Source: Bacillota bacterium (lineage in GTDB: Bacteria; Bacillota; Ch66; Ch109). Taken from it: DNA of 64,000 nt. Below are positions 49,213 to 58,121 of this stretch, piece after piece. A program made the position numbers and the translations under genes. How positions within the stretch are numbered: position 1 is the first letter of the stretch; every line of letters begins with the position of its first letter. The notes beneath the pieces were generated by a model. That model searched no databases. It was not told where the DNA came from and saw nothing but the letters and a program-made list of their open reading frames with translations. The stretch is taken from assembly GCA_013178275.1 (NCBI GenBank), contig JABLWZ010000020.1, positions 1-64,000 on the forward strand, read 5' to 3'.

Positions 49213-49914
49213 ATGGTTGAACGACGTTTGAAGTCGATCGACTTCCAGTTCTATAATAAACCCCTGCACAGTATAGTCCTGGAAATCCTGCGGGAGGCTA
49301 TCGTGAGCGGGGTTATGCAGCCGGGTGAAAAGCTGATGGAGGCGCAGCTGGCGGAGGAGATGGGGATCAGCCGTACTCCGGTGCGGGAGGCCATCCGTAA
49401 GCTGGAACTGGAAGGTTTCGTACACATGATTCCGCGCAAGGGCGCATGTGTAGCTGAGTATTCGGTAAAGGATATCGAGGACACTTTCAAGATACGGGCC
49501 GCCCTGGAAAAACTGGCGATAGAGTTGGCGATAGAGAAGGTTACCGAAGCGAACCTGGAGGAGCTTACCCGGGTATTGGCGGAGGAGGCCGTGGTCATCG
49601 AGAGCGCTGACAAGGAAGCGATGGTGGAGAAGGACGCCGAGTTTCACGAGTTTATCTACCGTATCGGCGAGAACTCGCGGCTGTTTGTTATAATGAACAA
49701 CCTGACGGAACAGATAAGGCGCTTTCGGTTCGTTTCACTCGGTGGAAGTGGAAGGGGCAGAGAGGTGCTGGAGGAGCACAGCCATATCTACGAAGCCCTG
49801 AAAATGAAGGATGTCAAACTGGGCCAGGAGCTGATGGAGACGCACATCAATAACACCCGGCAGTCTCTGATGGGAGCGATAAGGGAGAAGATGCTCAGCG
49901 GTCAGAGAATTTAG
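49213..49914 (+). CDS. GntR family regulator, FadR/FCD subgroup
   Basis: This 233-residue regulator has a GntR winged helix at about 15-80 (LEILREAIVSGVMQPGEKLMEAQLAEEMGISRTPVREAIRKLELEGFVHMIPRKGA) and an FCD ligand domain to the end (DIEDTFKIRAALEKLAIELA, DAEFHEFIYRIGENSRL, EEHSHIYEALKMKD) with metal-type histidines. The next gene, 278 bases downstream, is preceded by two perfect palindromes of the GntR type, so it is probably the target. The ligand may be a small carboxylate or amino acid. Confidence 0.9.
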   Translation: MVERRLKSIDFQFYNKPLHSIVLEILREAIVSGVMQPGEKLMEAQLAEEMGISRTPVREAIRKLELEGFVHMIPRKGACVAEYSVKDIEDTFKIRAALEKLAIELAIEKVTEANLEELTRVLAEEAVVIESADKEAMVEKDAEFHEFIYRIGENSRLFVIMNNLTEQIRRFRFVSLGGSGRGREVLEEHSHIYEALKMKDVKLGQELMETHINNTRQSLMGAIREKMLSGQRI

Positions 49915-49956
49915 AGGGCCGGGACTCCTGGATAAATAAACCCTGACGCGCAGCTA

Positions 49957-49987
49957 AGCCGTTGATTAAGCCGATCAACGGCTTTTT
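49957..49987 (+). terminator. terminator after the gntR-type gene
   Basis: AGCCGTTGAT (49957-49966) and ATCAACGGCT (49974-49983) form a 10-bp stem, followed by TTTT. Confidence 0.88.
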
Positions 49988-50072
49988 CGTATTATTAGGC
50001 TGAACGATAGGCGAGAGAGAAGCCGGGGCAGCCCAGTTCTCGGGTATACATGATACATTATTATTAATCGCA

Positions 50073-50105
50073 TTATACAGTATAAATCTACATTATACAG
50101 TATAA
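50073..50105 (+). promoter_or_regulatory. two tandem GntR-type operators
   Basis: TTATACAGTATAA is a perfect 6-1-6 palindrome at 50073-50085 and again at 50093-50105, with centres 20 bp apart (two helix turns). A TATAAT at 50143-50148 lies downstream and may be the -10 element. Confidence 0.75.
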
Positions 50106-50191
50106 AGTCTAATATCCTCTTTTATATTTCGCGGGATAAAAATATAATCATCCTTAGTTATTATTAACATGTTCGATGAGGAGGATGAAAA

Positions 50192-51772
50192 ATGACTTTC
50201 AGTAAGGGACTGAATGCAACTGGTGCAACCGGGACCCGCTTACGCCTCAGCGGTGGGGAGTGTCCCTACAGCGGGATGTGCGTAACCTGTCTGGACGGTT
50301 GTGTGGGTCTGTGTGAGGTCGGAAAATCCGCGGTACGCGCGAAAGAGGTTCTTTACCCGCAGCCGTTCGGCAAGATAACCGCGGCGTCGGAAAAGGATTA
50401 CCCGGTGGATTATTCTCACTTCAACATCATGGGTACCGCGGTAGGCGCTATCGGGCTTGAAGCGGACAGCGACAAGGCCATCTTCCCGGCGGTCAACCTG
50501 GAAACCACCATCGGCGCGGGAGCCGAAAAGGTCAAACTGAAGGTTCCGTTTACCATCGGCGCCATGGGTTCGACCAACGTCGCCCTCAACAACTGGGTGG
50601 AACTGGCCGCTGGCTGCGCCATTTCGGGTGTGCCCCTGTTCATCGGTGAAAACGTGGTAGGCATGGACCCCAACTCGGAGTTTAAGAACGGCCGGGTGGT
50701 CAATTCCCCGGGTCTGGACTTCAGGGTCAAGGCGTTCCGCGACTGGTTCGATGGGTATGCAACTGTTGTGGTGCAGGCCAACGTCGAGGATACCATGCTG
50801 GGGACCCAGGAGTACGCGATCGACAAGCTGGGCGTGGACTTTGTGGAGCTGAAGTGGGGCCAGGGCGCCAAGGATATCGGCGGCGAGGTCAAGCTGAACA
50901 CCATCGAGCGAGCACGGCAGCTGAAGAGCCGCGGCTACATCGTCCTCCCCGATCCCGATGACGCGGTAGTGGAAGCGGCCTACAAGGCGGGTGCTTTCAC
51001 CGAGTTCGAGCGTCACTCCCGGGTGGGCATGGTGACTGAGGAGAGTTTCCACGCTCGGGTGGCTGAACTCCGCAAGCTGGGCGCCAAGTTCGTATCGCTG
51101 AAGACCGGCGCGTACCGCGCGGCTGACCTGGCGCGGGCGATCAAGTTTGCCTCCGACGCCAAGCTGGACCTGCTGACCATCGACGGAGCGGGCGGCGGCA
51201 CCGGCATGAGCCCCTGGAGGATGATGAACGAGTGGGGTATCCCGACTGTTTACATCCAGGCGCTGGCGATGCAGATGCTGAGCAAGCTGGCGGCCAAGGG
51301 CAGGTATATCCCGACGGTCTCGATCGCGGGCGGATTCACCCTGGAAGATCAGGCTTTCAAGGGACTGGCCATGGGGGCTCCTTACTTCAAACTGGTAACC
51401 ATGTCCCGTTCGCCGCTGACCGCGGCCATGGTGGGCAAGAACATCGGTGAGATGGTCAAGAGCGGCAAGGTGCCGAACGAGTACAAGAAGTACGGCGAGT
51501 CGATCGAGCAGGTATTCATACTGGCGGAAGACCTGAAGAAGCGGCTGGGCGGCAAGTACGGCGACCTCCCGGTGGGAGCCATCGGGGTATACAGCTACTT
51601 CGAGCGGCTGGCGCAGGGACTGAGGCAGTTCATGGCCGGCGCCCGCAAGTTCTCCCTGGAGTACATCACCCGCGACGACCTGGTGGCGCTGACCAGGGAA
51701 GGCGCGGAGATCACCGGCATTCCTTACATCATGGACAACGACAAGGAAGAAGTGGAGAAGATCCTGGGCTAA
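50192..51772 (+). CDS. FMN-binding glutamate synthase-family flavoprotein
   Basis: This 526-residue protein corresponds to the central FMN and glutamate-forming domain of glutamate synthase large subunit (GltB domain 2), the stand-alone form common in archaea and anaerobic bacteria. The C-terminal barrel shows VKLKWGQGAKDIGGEV-like, LLTIDGAGGGTGMSPWRMMNEWG, PTVSIAGGFTLEDQAFKGLAMGA and a MGAPYFK flavin region. The N-terminal Cys-rich part (CPYSGMCVTCLDGCVGLCE) probably binds an iron-sulfur centre. No amidotransferase or NAD(P)H subunit is adjacent, so the donor and product are unproven. GAGGAGG precedes the ATG. Probably controlled by the upstream GntR protein. Confidence 0.88.
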   Translation: MTFSKGLNATGATGTRLRLSGGECPYSGMCVTCLDGCVGLCEVGKSAVRAKEVLYPQPFGKITAASEKDYPVDYSHFNIMGTAVGAIGLEADSDKAIFPAVNLETTIGAGAEKVKLKVPFTIGAMGSTNVALNNWVELAAGCAISGVPLFIGENVVGMDPNSEFKNGRVVNSPGLDFRVKAFRDWFDGYATVVVQANVEDTMLGTQEYAIDKLGVDFVELKWGQGAKDIGGEVKLNTIERARQLKSRGYIVLPDPDDAVVEAAYKAGAFTEFERHSRVGMVTEESFHARVAELRKLGAKFVSLKTGAYRAADLARAIKFASDAKLDLLTIDGAGGGTGMSPWRMMNEWGIPTVYIQALAMQMLSKLAAKGRYIPTVSIAGGFTLEDQAFKGLAMGAPYFKLVTMSRSPLTAAMVGKNIGEMVKSGKVPNEYKKYGESIEQVFILAEDLKKRLGGKYGDLPVGAIGVYSYFERLAQGLRQFMAGARKFSLEYITRDDLVALTREGAEITGIPYIMDNDKEEVEKILG

Positions 51773-51794
51773 TACTACCCTGGATATAATGATC

Positions 51795-51823
51795 GGGGGC
51801 TGCTCGCAGCCCCCAGTTTTTTT
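51795..51823 (+). terminator. terminator after the glutamate synthase-like gene
   Basis: GGGGGCTGC (51795-51803) and GCAGCCCCC (51806-51814) form a 9-bp stem, followed by AGTTTTTTTT. Confidence 0.93.
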
Positions 51824-52029
51824 TATGTCGGGGTGTAAGGACATTTTTGGCCGGGCTGGAATAAGATGGGGCCGGAGACTATTTTGCCTGGGAGGGCCGG
51901 GCCTGGGGGTGAAATCTGGCTTTAAAAGAGATATTATAGTTGTAGTGCCTATTTATAGGTTGATTGACCGCACAGGGAAGACAAACTGGGTGATGCCTCG
52001 TATTTTAAGGTGTGAGGTGGCGGTGGGGT

Positions 52030-53427
52030 TTGTATGATGTGGTGATTATCGGCGGGGGACCGGCGGGGATTTTCGCGGCCTACGAGTTGGGACGGACGGG
52101 GAAGCTGCGGGTTCTGCTCCTGGAACGGGGTCTCAACCTGGAACAGCGGGAATGCCCCACCCGCATCACTGAGGAAGGATGTCTGCACTGCCAGCCCTGC
52201 TCGATCATGAGCGGCTGGGGTGGGGCGGGCGCCTTTTCGGACGGCAAACTCACCCTGACAGCCGATTTTGGCGGCTGGCTGGAAGAGTATATCGGGCGGC
52301 CGGACGTGGAGCGCCTCATCGATGAGGCTGACCGTATCTACCTTAAGTTTGGGGCCACGGACCGGATTTACGGGGAGAACAGCCAGGCGGTGGAGGAACT
52401 GGGCCGCCGGGCGGATAAGGCGGGGCTCAGGCTCATCCCGGCCCGCATCCGCCACCTGGGCACGGAAAACAACGTGGAGATCCTGCGCCGGATGCGCCAG
52501 CACATCGAAAAGACGGTGGAGATCCGCACCCTTACCCCGGTGGATCGTATCCTGGCGAGGTCGGGGGCGGTGACGGGGGTGCGGCTGGAAGACGGGCAGG
52601 AGATAAAGGCCCGCTATGTGATCGCGGCGCCCGGCCGTCAGGGGGCGGAGTGGTTTCAACGTGAGTGTGCCGCCCTGGGGATCAGAGCCCGCAACAACCT
52701 GGTGGATATCGGGGTGCGGGTGGAGGTGCCGGCGGCGGCCCTGGAGGAGGTCACCCGGGAGGTTTACGAGTCCAAGCTGATCTTTTATACGCCCACCTTT
52801 AAGGACCAGATCCGGACCTTCTGCATGAACCCGGGGGGCGAGGTGGTGATGGAGAACACCGACGGGGTGGTAACGGTGAACGGGCACAGCTACCGTGACC
52901 CCGCAAGGCATACGGCCAATACCAACTTCGCGCTGCTGGTGCGGCAGGAGTTTACGGAACCTTTTAACGAACCTTTAACCTACGGCCGGAGCATCGCCCG
53001 GCTGGCCAACATGCTGGGGCATGGGGTGCTGGTGCAGCGCCTCGGCGACCTCCGACGCGGGCGGAGGTCCAACCCGCAGCGGATCCGCGAGGGAGGGGTT
53101 ACACCCACCCTGGTGGGAGCGACTCCCGGGGACCTGGGACTGGCCCTGCCTCACCGCTATGTGGTGGACATCGTGGAGATGCTCACAGCGCTGGACCGAT
53201 TCGCTCCCGGGGTGGCCTCGGACGATACCCTGCTCTATGGGGTGGAGGTCAAGTTTTATTCGGCTCGTCCTCAGCTCAGCGGCGAACTGGAGACCTCGGT
53301 CAGGAACCTTCTGGCCACCGGCGACGGGGCGGGAGTAACCCGCGGACTGGCCCAGGCCAGTGCTTCGGGACTGGTGGCGGCCCAAGCGGTGCTGCGCCGG
53401 GAAAGACTGGTATTGGTATGCAATTGA
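52030..53427 (+). CDS. NAD(P)/FAD-dependent oxidoreductase (COG2509-type)
   Basis: This 465-residue flavoprotein begins MYDVVIIGGGPAGIFAAYEL, a dinucleotide-binding Rossmann motif, and contains the group-specific CLHCQPCSIMSGWGGAGAFSDGKLTL with three cysteines, plus GSHSYRD-like ends and a C-terminal ATGDGAGVTRGLAQASASG second FAD contact. Members of this group are widespread in anaerobes and biochemically uncharacterised. The likely start is TTG 52030, so the protein opens at the Rossmann strand; GTG 52012 would add six residues. A cysteine desulfurase gene follows 45 bases downstream. Confidence 0.85.
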   Translation: MYDVVIIGGGPAGIFAAYELGRTGKLRVLLLERGLNLEQRECPTRITEEGCLHCQPCSIMSGWGGAGAFSDGKLTLTADFGGWLEEYIGRPDVERLIDEADRIYLKFGATDRIYGENSQAVEELGRRADKAGLRLIPARIRHLGTENNVEILRRMRQHIEKTVEIRTLTPVDRILARSGAVTGVRLEDGQEIKARYVIAAPGRQGAEWFQRECAALGIRARNNLVDIGVRVEVPAAALEEVTREVYESKLIFYTPTFKDQIRTFCMNPGGEVVMENTDGVVTVNGHSYRDPARHTANTNFALLVRQEFTEPFNEPLTYGRSIARLANMLGHGVLVQRLGDLRRGRRSNPQRIREGGVTPTLVGATPGDLGLALPHRYVVDIVEMLTALDRFAPGVASDDTLLYGVEVKFYSARPQLSGELETSVRNLLATGDGAGVTRGLAQASASGLVAAQAVLRRERLVLVCN

Positions 53428-53472
53428 TTTCAGGTTATTATATACCCATGGAACGCATTTGGAGGAGATGAC

Positions 53473-54612
53473 GTGATTTACCTGGACAACGCCGCCACCT
53501 CCTGGCCCAAACCGGAGGCGGTGTACGAGGCGGTGGACGGTTTCCTGCGCCAATACGGCGCCAACCCCGGCCGGGCCGGGCACAAGATGTCCCTGCAGGC
53601 GGGGCGGGTTATCCTGGAGACCCGGGAGCTGCTGGCTTCTCTGTTCAATATCCCCGATTCCTCCCGGCTGGTATTTACCGCCAACGTGACTGAGTCGACG
53701 AACCTGGCCATCAAGGGGATGCTCGACCCCGGCGACCACGTGGTGCTGACCGGCATGGAGCACAACGCGGTGTGCCGTCCGATCTGGGCCCTGGAGAGGC
53801 TAGGGGTGGAGCATACGGTGGTGGGGTGTTCCCCAGAGGGATACCTGGAGCCGTCCGAGCTGGCGGCGGCAATCCGGCCGAACACCCGCCTGGTATGCGT
53901 GAATCACGCCTCCAACGTGGTGGGTACCATCCAGCCGATCGAGAAGATAGGCAAGTTAGTCTCCGGGCGGGGGGCGGCATTCATGGTGGACTGCGCCCAG
54001 ACCGCCGGGGTCCTCCCGATAGATGTGCAGAGGTTCCGCATCGACCTGCTGGCCTTCACCGGGCACAAGGGGCTTATGGGACCGCCAGGTACGGGCGGGC
54101 TCTACATCCGGGAGGGGATCGAGATCAGGCCCCTGAAGGAGGGGGGAACCGGCACCAACTCGGAGCTGCTCACCCAGCCGGCAGCCATGCCCGAGCGCTA
54201 TGAGAGCGGGACCCTGAACACCTCGGGTATCGCTGGTCTGGGGGCGGGGGTGCGGTTTGTGATGCGGGAGGGCCTGGACCGGATAAGGGAACACGAGCAG
54301 CGGCTGACCGCCCGACTGCTGGAGGGGCTGCGCGCCATCAAGGGAGTCAAGCTCTACGGTCCTACGGACGAGCGGCAGCGGGTGGCGGTGGTCCTGTTTA
54401 ACCTGGAGGGGCACGAGGCCAACCAGGTGAGCTTTATCCTGGACCAGGTTTATGATATCGCTACCCGGTCGGGGCTGCACTGTGCCCCGCTGGCGCACCG
54501 GACCATCGGGACGATAGATATCGGAGGGGTCCGGGTCAGCCCGGGATACTTCACGACCATGGAACAGATCGAGGAATTCCTGGCCGCGGTCGCTGTGATA
54601 GCGGCCGAGTAA
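53473..54612 (+). CDS. cysteine desulfurase family protein (class V aminotransferase)
   Basis: This 379-residue PLP enzyme releases sulfur (or selenium) from cysteine (selenocysteine). It has YLDNAATSWPKPEAVYEAV, the PLP lysine in FTGHKGLMGPPGTGGLYI, and the persulfide cysteine in RSGLHCAPLAH. The short insertion and LNTSGIAGLGAGVRF place it in the EF2568-like branch, often beside DUF3343 and selenium genes. GTG start behind GGAGGAG. The DUF3343 gene follows immediately. It could supply sulfur to FdhD or to the SufCB system a few kilobases downstream. Confidence 0.9.
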   Translation: MIYLDNAATSWPKPEAVYEAVDGFLRQYGANPGRAGHKMSLQAGRVILETRELLASLFNIPDSSRLVFTANVTESTNLAIKGMLDPGDHVVLTGMEHNAVCRPIWALERLGVEHTVVGCSPEGYLEPSELAAAIRPNTRLVCVNHASNVVGTIQPIEKIGKLVSGRGAAFMVDCAQTAGVLPIDVQRFRIDLLAFTGHKGLMGPPGTGGLYIREGIEIRPLKEGGTGTNSELLTQPAAMPERYESGTLNTSGIAGLGAGVRFVMREGLDRIREHEQRLTARLLEGLRAIKGVKLYGPTDERQRVAVVLFNLEGHEANQVSFILDQVYDIATRSGLHCAPLAHRTIGTIDIGGVRVSPGYFTTMEQIEEFLAAVAVIAAE

Positions 54613-54661
54613 GGGGAGGTGGAGCGGTATCAAGAAGGGGGATTCTCTGGGGGGGCAGGCG

Positions 54662-54868
54662 GTGTTTACCTTCGTCTCCACCCACCACGCGCTGAAAGCG
54701 GAGAAGGTCCTGCTGGAGGCGGCGGTAAAATCGGCGATCATCCCGGTACCGCGCCGCATCAGCTCTCTCTGTGGGCTGGCCATCAAAATGGATGCCGAGC
54801 TGGCTCCTCTGGCCCAGGAGGTAATGCGGGGGGCGGGGGTGCAGATCGAGGAGGTCCACCGGTTTTAG
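54662..54868 (+). CDS. DUF3343 family protein
   Basis: This is a soluble protein of about 68 residues: MFTFVSTHHALKAEKVLLEA, then VPRRISSLCGLAIKMDAELA with the conserved SS-x-CG motif. DUF3343 proteins sit beside YedF-like and cysteine desulfurase genes in selenium and sulfur-relay loci; the Cys may carry a persulfide. The start is unsettled: GTG 54662 behind a G run, or an in-frame ATC at 54629, seven bases after GGGGAGGTG, which would add 11 residues (IKKGDSLGGQA). Operon with the cysteine desulfurase. Confidence 0.85.
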   Translation: MFTFVSTHHALKAEKVLLEAAVKSAIIPVPRRISSLCGLAIKMDAELAPLAQEVMRGAGVQIEEVHRF

Positions 54869-55202
54869 GAAAAACCAACGAAAGCTTGAGTGAGCTGAAC
54901 TCGACCACTGGTGAACAATAAAACCGGGTTACTAGAAGCGAACGAAAGCTGACCAAAGCGGTACTGTCAGCCACACCGGAGATAATCGAACTACCTGGAT
55001 TGGAGTAACCAAAAGGCTTGATAGGTAGCACGAGAGCACCGCAGTTGGAATATAATTCAATTGAATTTAGTAAAGGAGTGAAGTTTTGTGTTTAATAAGG
55101 AGATTGTGGGTAATCTGCTGATCTGACGATCGCGGGATTATCCTTTTTTATGCTAAAGGGCTCCCGTGGTCATATCACGTGTATGACAGGGAGGATTCGA
55201 AA
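54869..55202. other. gene-free region upstream of rsgA
   Basis: No gene is visible. It contains the perfect palindrome AATTCAATTGAATT near 55052-55065, an AGGAG site followed only by a five-codon frame, and an imperfect hairpin (GGTAATC with GATTATCC) ending in TTTTTT at about 55110-55151. That hairpin may be an attenuator or a terminator. Several short purine-rich stretches (GAAAGCT repeats) are of unclear meaning. Confidence 0.4.
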
Positions 55203-56264
55203 TTGATAATTGAACAACTCGGATGGAACGAGTTTTTTGCCGGGCACTTTCAGGGACTGATGCTGGAGGGTCTGATACCAGGCCGGGTCGCCGCCGAGCA
55301 CCGGCACCGGTATCGGGTGTTTACCGGCGTTGGCCAGGTCCTGGCTTCTGTTTCCGGCCGGTTTCGCGGCGAGGCCGCGGGAACCCATGAGTTTCCGGCG
55401 GTGGGCGACTGGGTCGCTCTGAGCGTGCGCCACGACGAGGGAACCGCCACGATTCACGCGGTGCTCCCGCGTAAGAGCCAGTTTTACCGCCAGGCTGCGG
55501 GGACGGCGGGCGGCAGACAGGTGGCAGCGGCCAATGTGGACACGGTGTTTCTGGTCAACGGGCTGGACAACGACTTTAACCTCCGACGGATGGAACGGTA
55601 CCTGACCCTGGCCTGGGAGAGCGGAGCCGACCCGGTGATTGTCTTGAACAAGGCCGACTGTTGTGATGACCTGGAGCAGAGACTCCGGGAGGTGGAGTCT
55701 ATCGCCTTCGGTGTGCCGGTGCACGCAGTGAGCTGCGCCACCGGCCAGGGGCTGGAAGGGCTGAAGCCCTACCTCGGGGAGGGCAGGACCATCGCCCTGC
55801 TGGGCTCCTCGGGGGTGGGAAAATCGACCCTGATCAACCAGCTGCTGGGGAAGGACACCCAATCGGTGGGGGGCCTGCGGAAGGGAGACGGCAAGGGACG
55901 GCATACCACTACCTACCGCGAGATGCTGCTGCTCCCGGGAGGCGGACTGGTGATCGACACCCCGGGGATGCGGGAGCTGCGGCTGGGGACCGCAGAGACG
56001 GGTCTGGCCGAGGCGTTTACGGATATCCGGGACCTGGCGGCGGGGTGCCGGTTTAACGACTGCACCCACAGCGACGAGCCGGGGTGCGCGGTGAGGGATG
56101 CGCTGGAGATGGGAGAGCTGGACTGGGCGAGGTACGAGAGCTACAACAAGCTGCAAAAGGAGATCGCCTACCAGTCCCGCCGGGAGAACCTCGGGCTGGT
56201 GCTGGCGGAAAGGGAGAAATGGAAGAAGATCCACAAGGCGGCGAGGAAAGACGGGTACCGCTGA
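55203..56264 (+). CDS. rsgA: ribosome small-subunit GTPase RsgA
   Basis: RsgA (YjeQ/YloQ) is a circularly permuted GTPase that helps finish the 30S subunit. The 353-residue chain has an OB-fold N-terminus, then G4 NKADC before G1 GSSGVGKSTL and G3 IDTPGMREL, the permuted order. It ends with a zinc site CRFNDCTHSDEPGCAV. The TTG at 55203 is eight bases after AGGGAGG and gives MIIEQLGWNEFF, the usual start; ATG 55179 is too close to its own upstream sequence. Not in an operon with the SufC gene that follows 88 bases later, as far as I can see. Confidence 0.92.
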   Translation: MIIEQLGWNEFFAGHFQGLMLEGLIPGRVAAEHRHRYRVFTGVGQVLASVSGRFRGEAAGTHEFPAVGDWVALSVRHDEGTATIHAVLPRKSQFYRQAAGTAGGRQVAAANVDTVFLVNGLDNDFNLRRMERYLTLAWESGADPVIVLNKADCCDDLEQRLREVESIAFGVPVHAVSCATGQGLEGLKPYLGEGRTIALLGSSGVGKSTLINQLLGKDTQSVGGLRKGDGKGRHTTTYREMLLLPGGGLVIDTPGMRELRLGTAETGLAEAFTDIRDLAAGCRFNDCTHSDEPGCAVRDALEMGELDWARYESYNKLQKEIAYQSRRENLGLVLAEREKWKKIHKAARKDGYR

Positions 56265-56352
56265 TCTGCGGGTTATGGACTTCTGGACCTGGTATGTGAT
56301 AATATTCCACTATAAAGGAGGGGTTTAATCCCCCAATAAGGAGAGGGTTTAT

Positions 56353-57105
56353 ATGCTTCAACTGGAAGGTGTCAGCCTGACCCTGGATGACGGCGACCAG
56401 GGGCCGCGTGAGGTTTTGAACAACATCAACCTGACCCTGGAGGACGAGAGGTTTTATGCCTTCACCGGTCCTAACGGCGGGGGAAAGACCTCGCTGGCCA
56501 AGGTGATCATGGGTATTTACCAGCCCACCGAGGGGAGGCTCCTCCATAACGGGGTGGATATTACCGGGATGAGTATTACCGAGCGCGCACAGCGCGGGAT
56601 TATCTATGCGTTTCAAAACCCGCCCCGTTTTAAGGGTATCCGGGTGAGCGACCTGATCCATATCGCCAACACGGAACTGGATGAGAAGGAGATCCACCTG
56701 CTGCTGCACGACGTGGGCCTGTGCCCCGAGGACTACCTCGACCGCGAGGTGAACAACAGCCTCTCGGGAGGAGAGATGCGGCGGGTGGAGATAGCCACCT
56801 CGCTGGCCCGCAACGGAAATTTAATGATCTTCGATGAGCCCGAGGCGGGGGTCGACCTGTGGACCTTCCAGCAGCTGGTCTTTATGATCATCCAGCAGCA
56901 TGAACGGCGCAAGAACACCACCATGGTGATAACTCACAGCGAGAGGTTCCTGACGGTATCCGACGAGATAATGCTGATCGCGGGGGGAGAGATCGCGGAG
57001 CGGGGCTCCAAGGACCAGATATGGCCATTGATCAAGGACGATATCACCTGCCGATGGCGGGATAGATGCGGAGGTGACGCGAATGACCCTAACTGCTATC
57101 GATAA
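56353..57105 (+). CDS. sufC: SufC-type ABC ATPase of a minimal Fe-S assembly system
   Basis: This 250-residue ATPase has Walker A GPNGGGKT at 39-46, Q-loop FQNPPRFKGI, signature NSLSGGEMRRVE, Walker B LMIFDEPEAGVD and a switch histidine in ITHSERF. SufC powers cluster assembly on SufB. The gene overlaps the SufB-like gene by 23 bases, and no SufD, SufS, SufE or SufU is adjacent. This two-gene form corresponds to the minimal SUF (SMS) systems of archaea and early-branching anaerobes. AGAGGGTTTAT precedes the ATG. Confidence 0.92.
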   Translation: MLQLEGVSLTLDDGDQGPREVLNNINLTLEDERFYAFTGPNGGGKTSLAKVIMGIYQPTEGRLLHNGVDITGMSITERAQRGIIYAFQNPPRFKGIRVSDLIHIANTELDEKEIHLLLHDVGLCPEDYLDREVNNSLSGGEMRRVEIATSLARNGNLMIFDEPEAGVDLWTFQQLVFMIIQQHERRKNTTMVITHSERFLTVSDEIMLIAGGEIAERGSKDQIWPLIKDDITCRWRDRCGGDANDPNCYR

Positions 57106-58006
57106 CCAGCTCCTGGCCACGATAGCCGATCTGCACGGGACGCCGCAGGGGGCATTCAACATCCGCAAGGACGGCGAAAAGGTGGATCGGCGATCCTCGG
57201 CCAACATCGAGATCATCTCCAAGACGGACAAGCCGGGGATCGACATCATCGTGAAGCCGGGTACCAAGAACGAGTCGGTCCATATCCCGGTGATCCTGAC
57301 CAAGACCGGCCTGAACGACATGGTCTACAACACCTTTGAAATCGGCGAGGACTCGGACGTGCTGGTGGTGGCTGGCTGCGGTATCCACAACGCGGGGGAT
57401 CAGAAGGCACAGCACGACGGGGTCCACACCTTTTATGTGCGCAAGGGCGCCAAGATGAAGTATACCGAGAAGCACTATGGGGAAGGGCCGGGCACTGGCG
57501 AGCGGGTCCTGAATCCCAAAACCTATATCGTGCTGGAGGAGGGGGCCTCGGCAGAGGTCGAGCTGGTGCAGATCAGGGGCATCAACCACACGGAGCGGGT
57601 CACCGAAGCGATCCTCCATCCCCGGGCCTCGCTGAAGATCATCGAGCGGCTGTTGACCCACGGCGACCAGAAGGCGGATTCCAATATACTGGTCAGTCTC
57701 ACCGGCGAGGACTCCAACGTGCAGGTGATCGCCCGTTCGGTGGCCCAGGAGCGTTCTTTCCAGGTCTTCAGGGCCACCCTCAAGGGACAACAGCGCTGCC
57801 GCGGCCATCTGGAGTGTGACTCTATCATCATGGACCAGGCGGTGATCTCGGCCTCGCCGCAGCTATACGCCGAACACGCGGACGCTGAACTGACCCACGA
57901 GGCGGCGATCGGCAAGATCGCGGGGGACCAGCTGCTCAAGCTGATGTCGCTGGGGCTGACGGAGAAGCAGGCGGTGGACACCATCCTGACCGGGTTCCTG
58001 CGGTGA
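57083..58006 (+). CDS. sufB: SufB/SufD-like scaffold of the minimal SUF system
   Basis: This is a 307-residue SufBD-domain protein, much shorter than SufB of the six-gene SUF operon, as in SmsB. It has the beta-helix core (DVLVVAGCGIHNAGD, GVHTFYVRKGAKMKYTEKHYGEG, EEGASAEVELVQIRGI) and the conserved C-terminal SASPQLYAEHADAELTHEAAIGKI with SufC-binding helices (LLKLMSLGLTEKQAVDTILTGFL). The ATG at 57083 follows GGAGGTG by six bases. The core cysteine in GCGIH and the conserved histidine/glutamate residues are consistent with cluster assembly. Confidence 0.9.
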   Translation: MTLTAIDNQLLATIADLHGTPQGAFNIRKDGEKVDRRSSANIEIISKTDKPGIDIIVKPGTKNESVHIPVILTKTGLNDMVYNTFEIGEDSDVLVVAGCGIHNAGDQKAQHDGVHTFYVRKGAKMKYTEKHYGEGPGTGERVLNPKTYIVLEEGASAEVELVQIRGINHTERVTEAILHPRASLKIIERLLTHGDQKADSNILVSLTGEDSNVQVIARSVAQERSFQVFRATLKGQQRCRGHLECDSIIMDQAVISASPQLYAEHADAELTHEAAIGKIAGDQLLKLMSLGLTEKQAVDTILTGFLR

Positions 58007-58121
58007 GGTGATCGCTCCCGGAACCATTAAGAAGGGGAGAATGCTTGACCACCCCTGCCGGGTACGGTAAAGTAGATTAACGGGGAAGTTTTTAAGGTGA
58101 AAATAGAAGGGAGTTGCGGAT

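Noticed and set aside
50240..51844. 534-codon minus-strand frame antisense to the glutamate synthase-like gene
   Set aside because: Shadow of a strongly biased coding sequence; no ribosome-binding site or recognisable motif.
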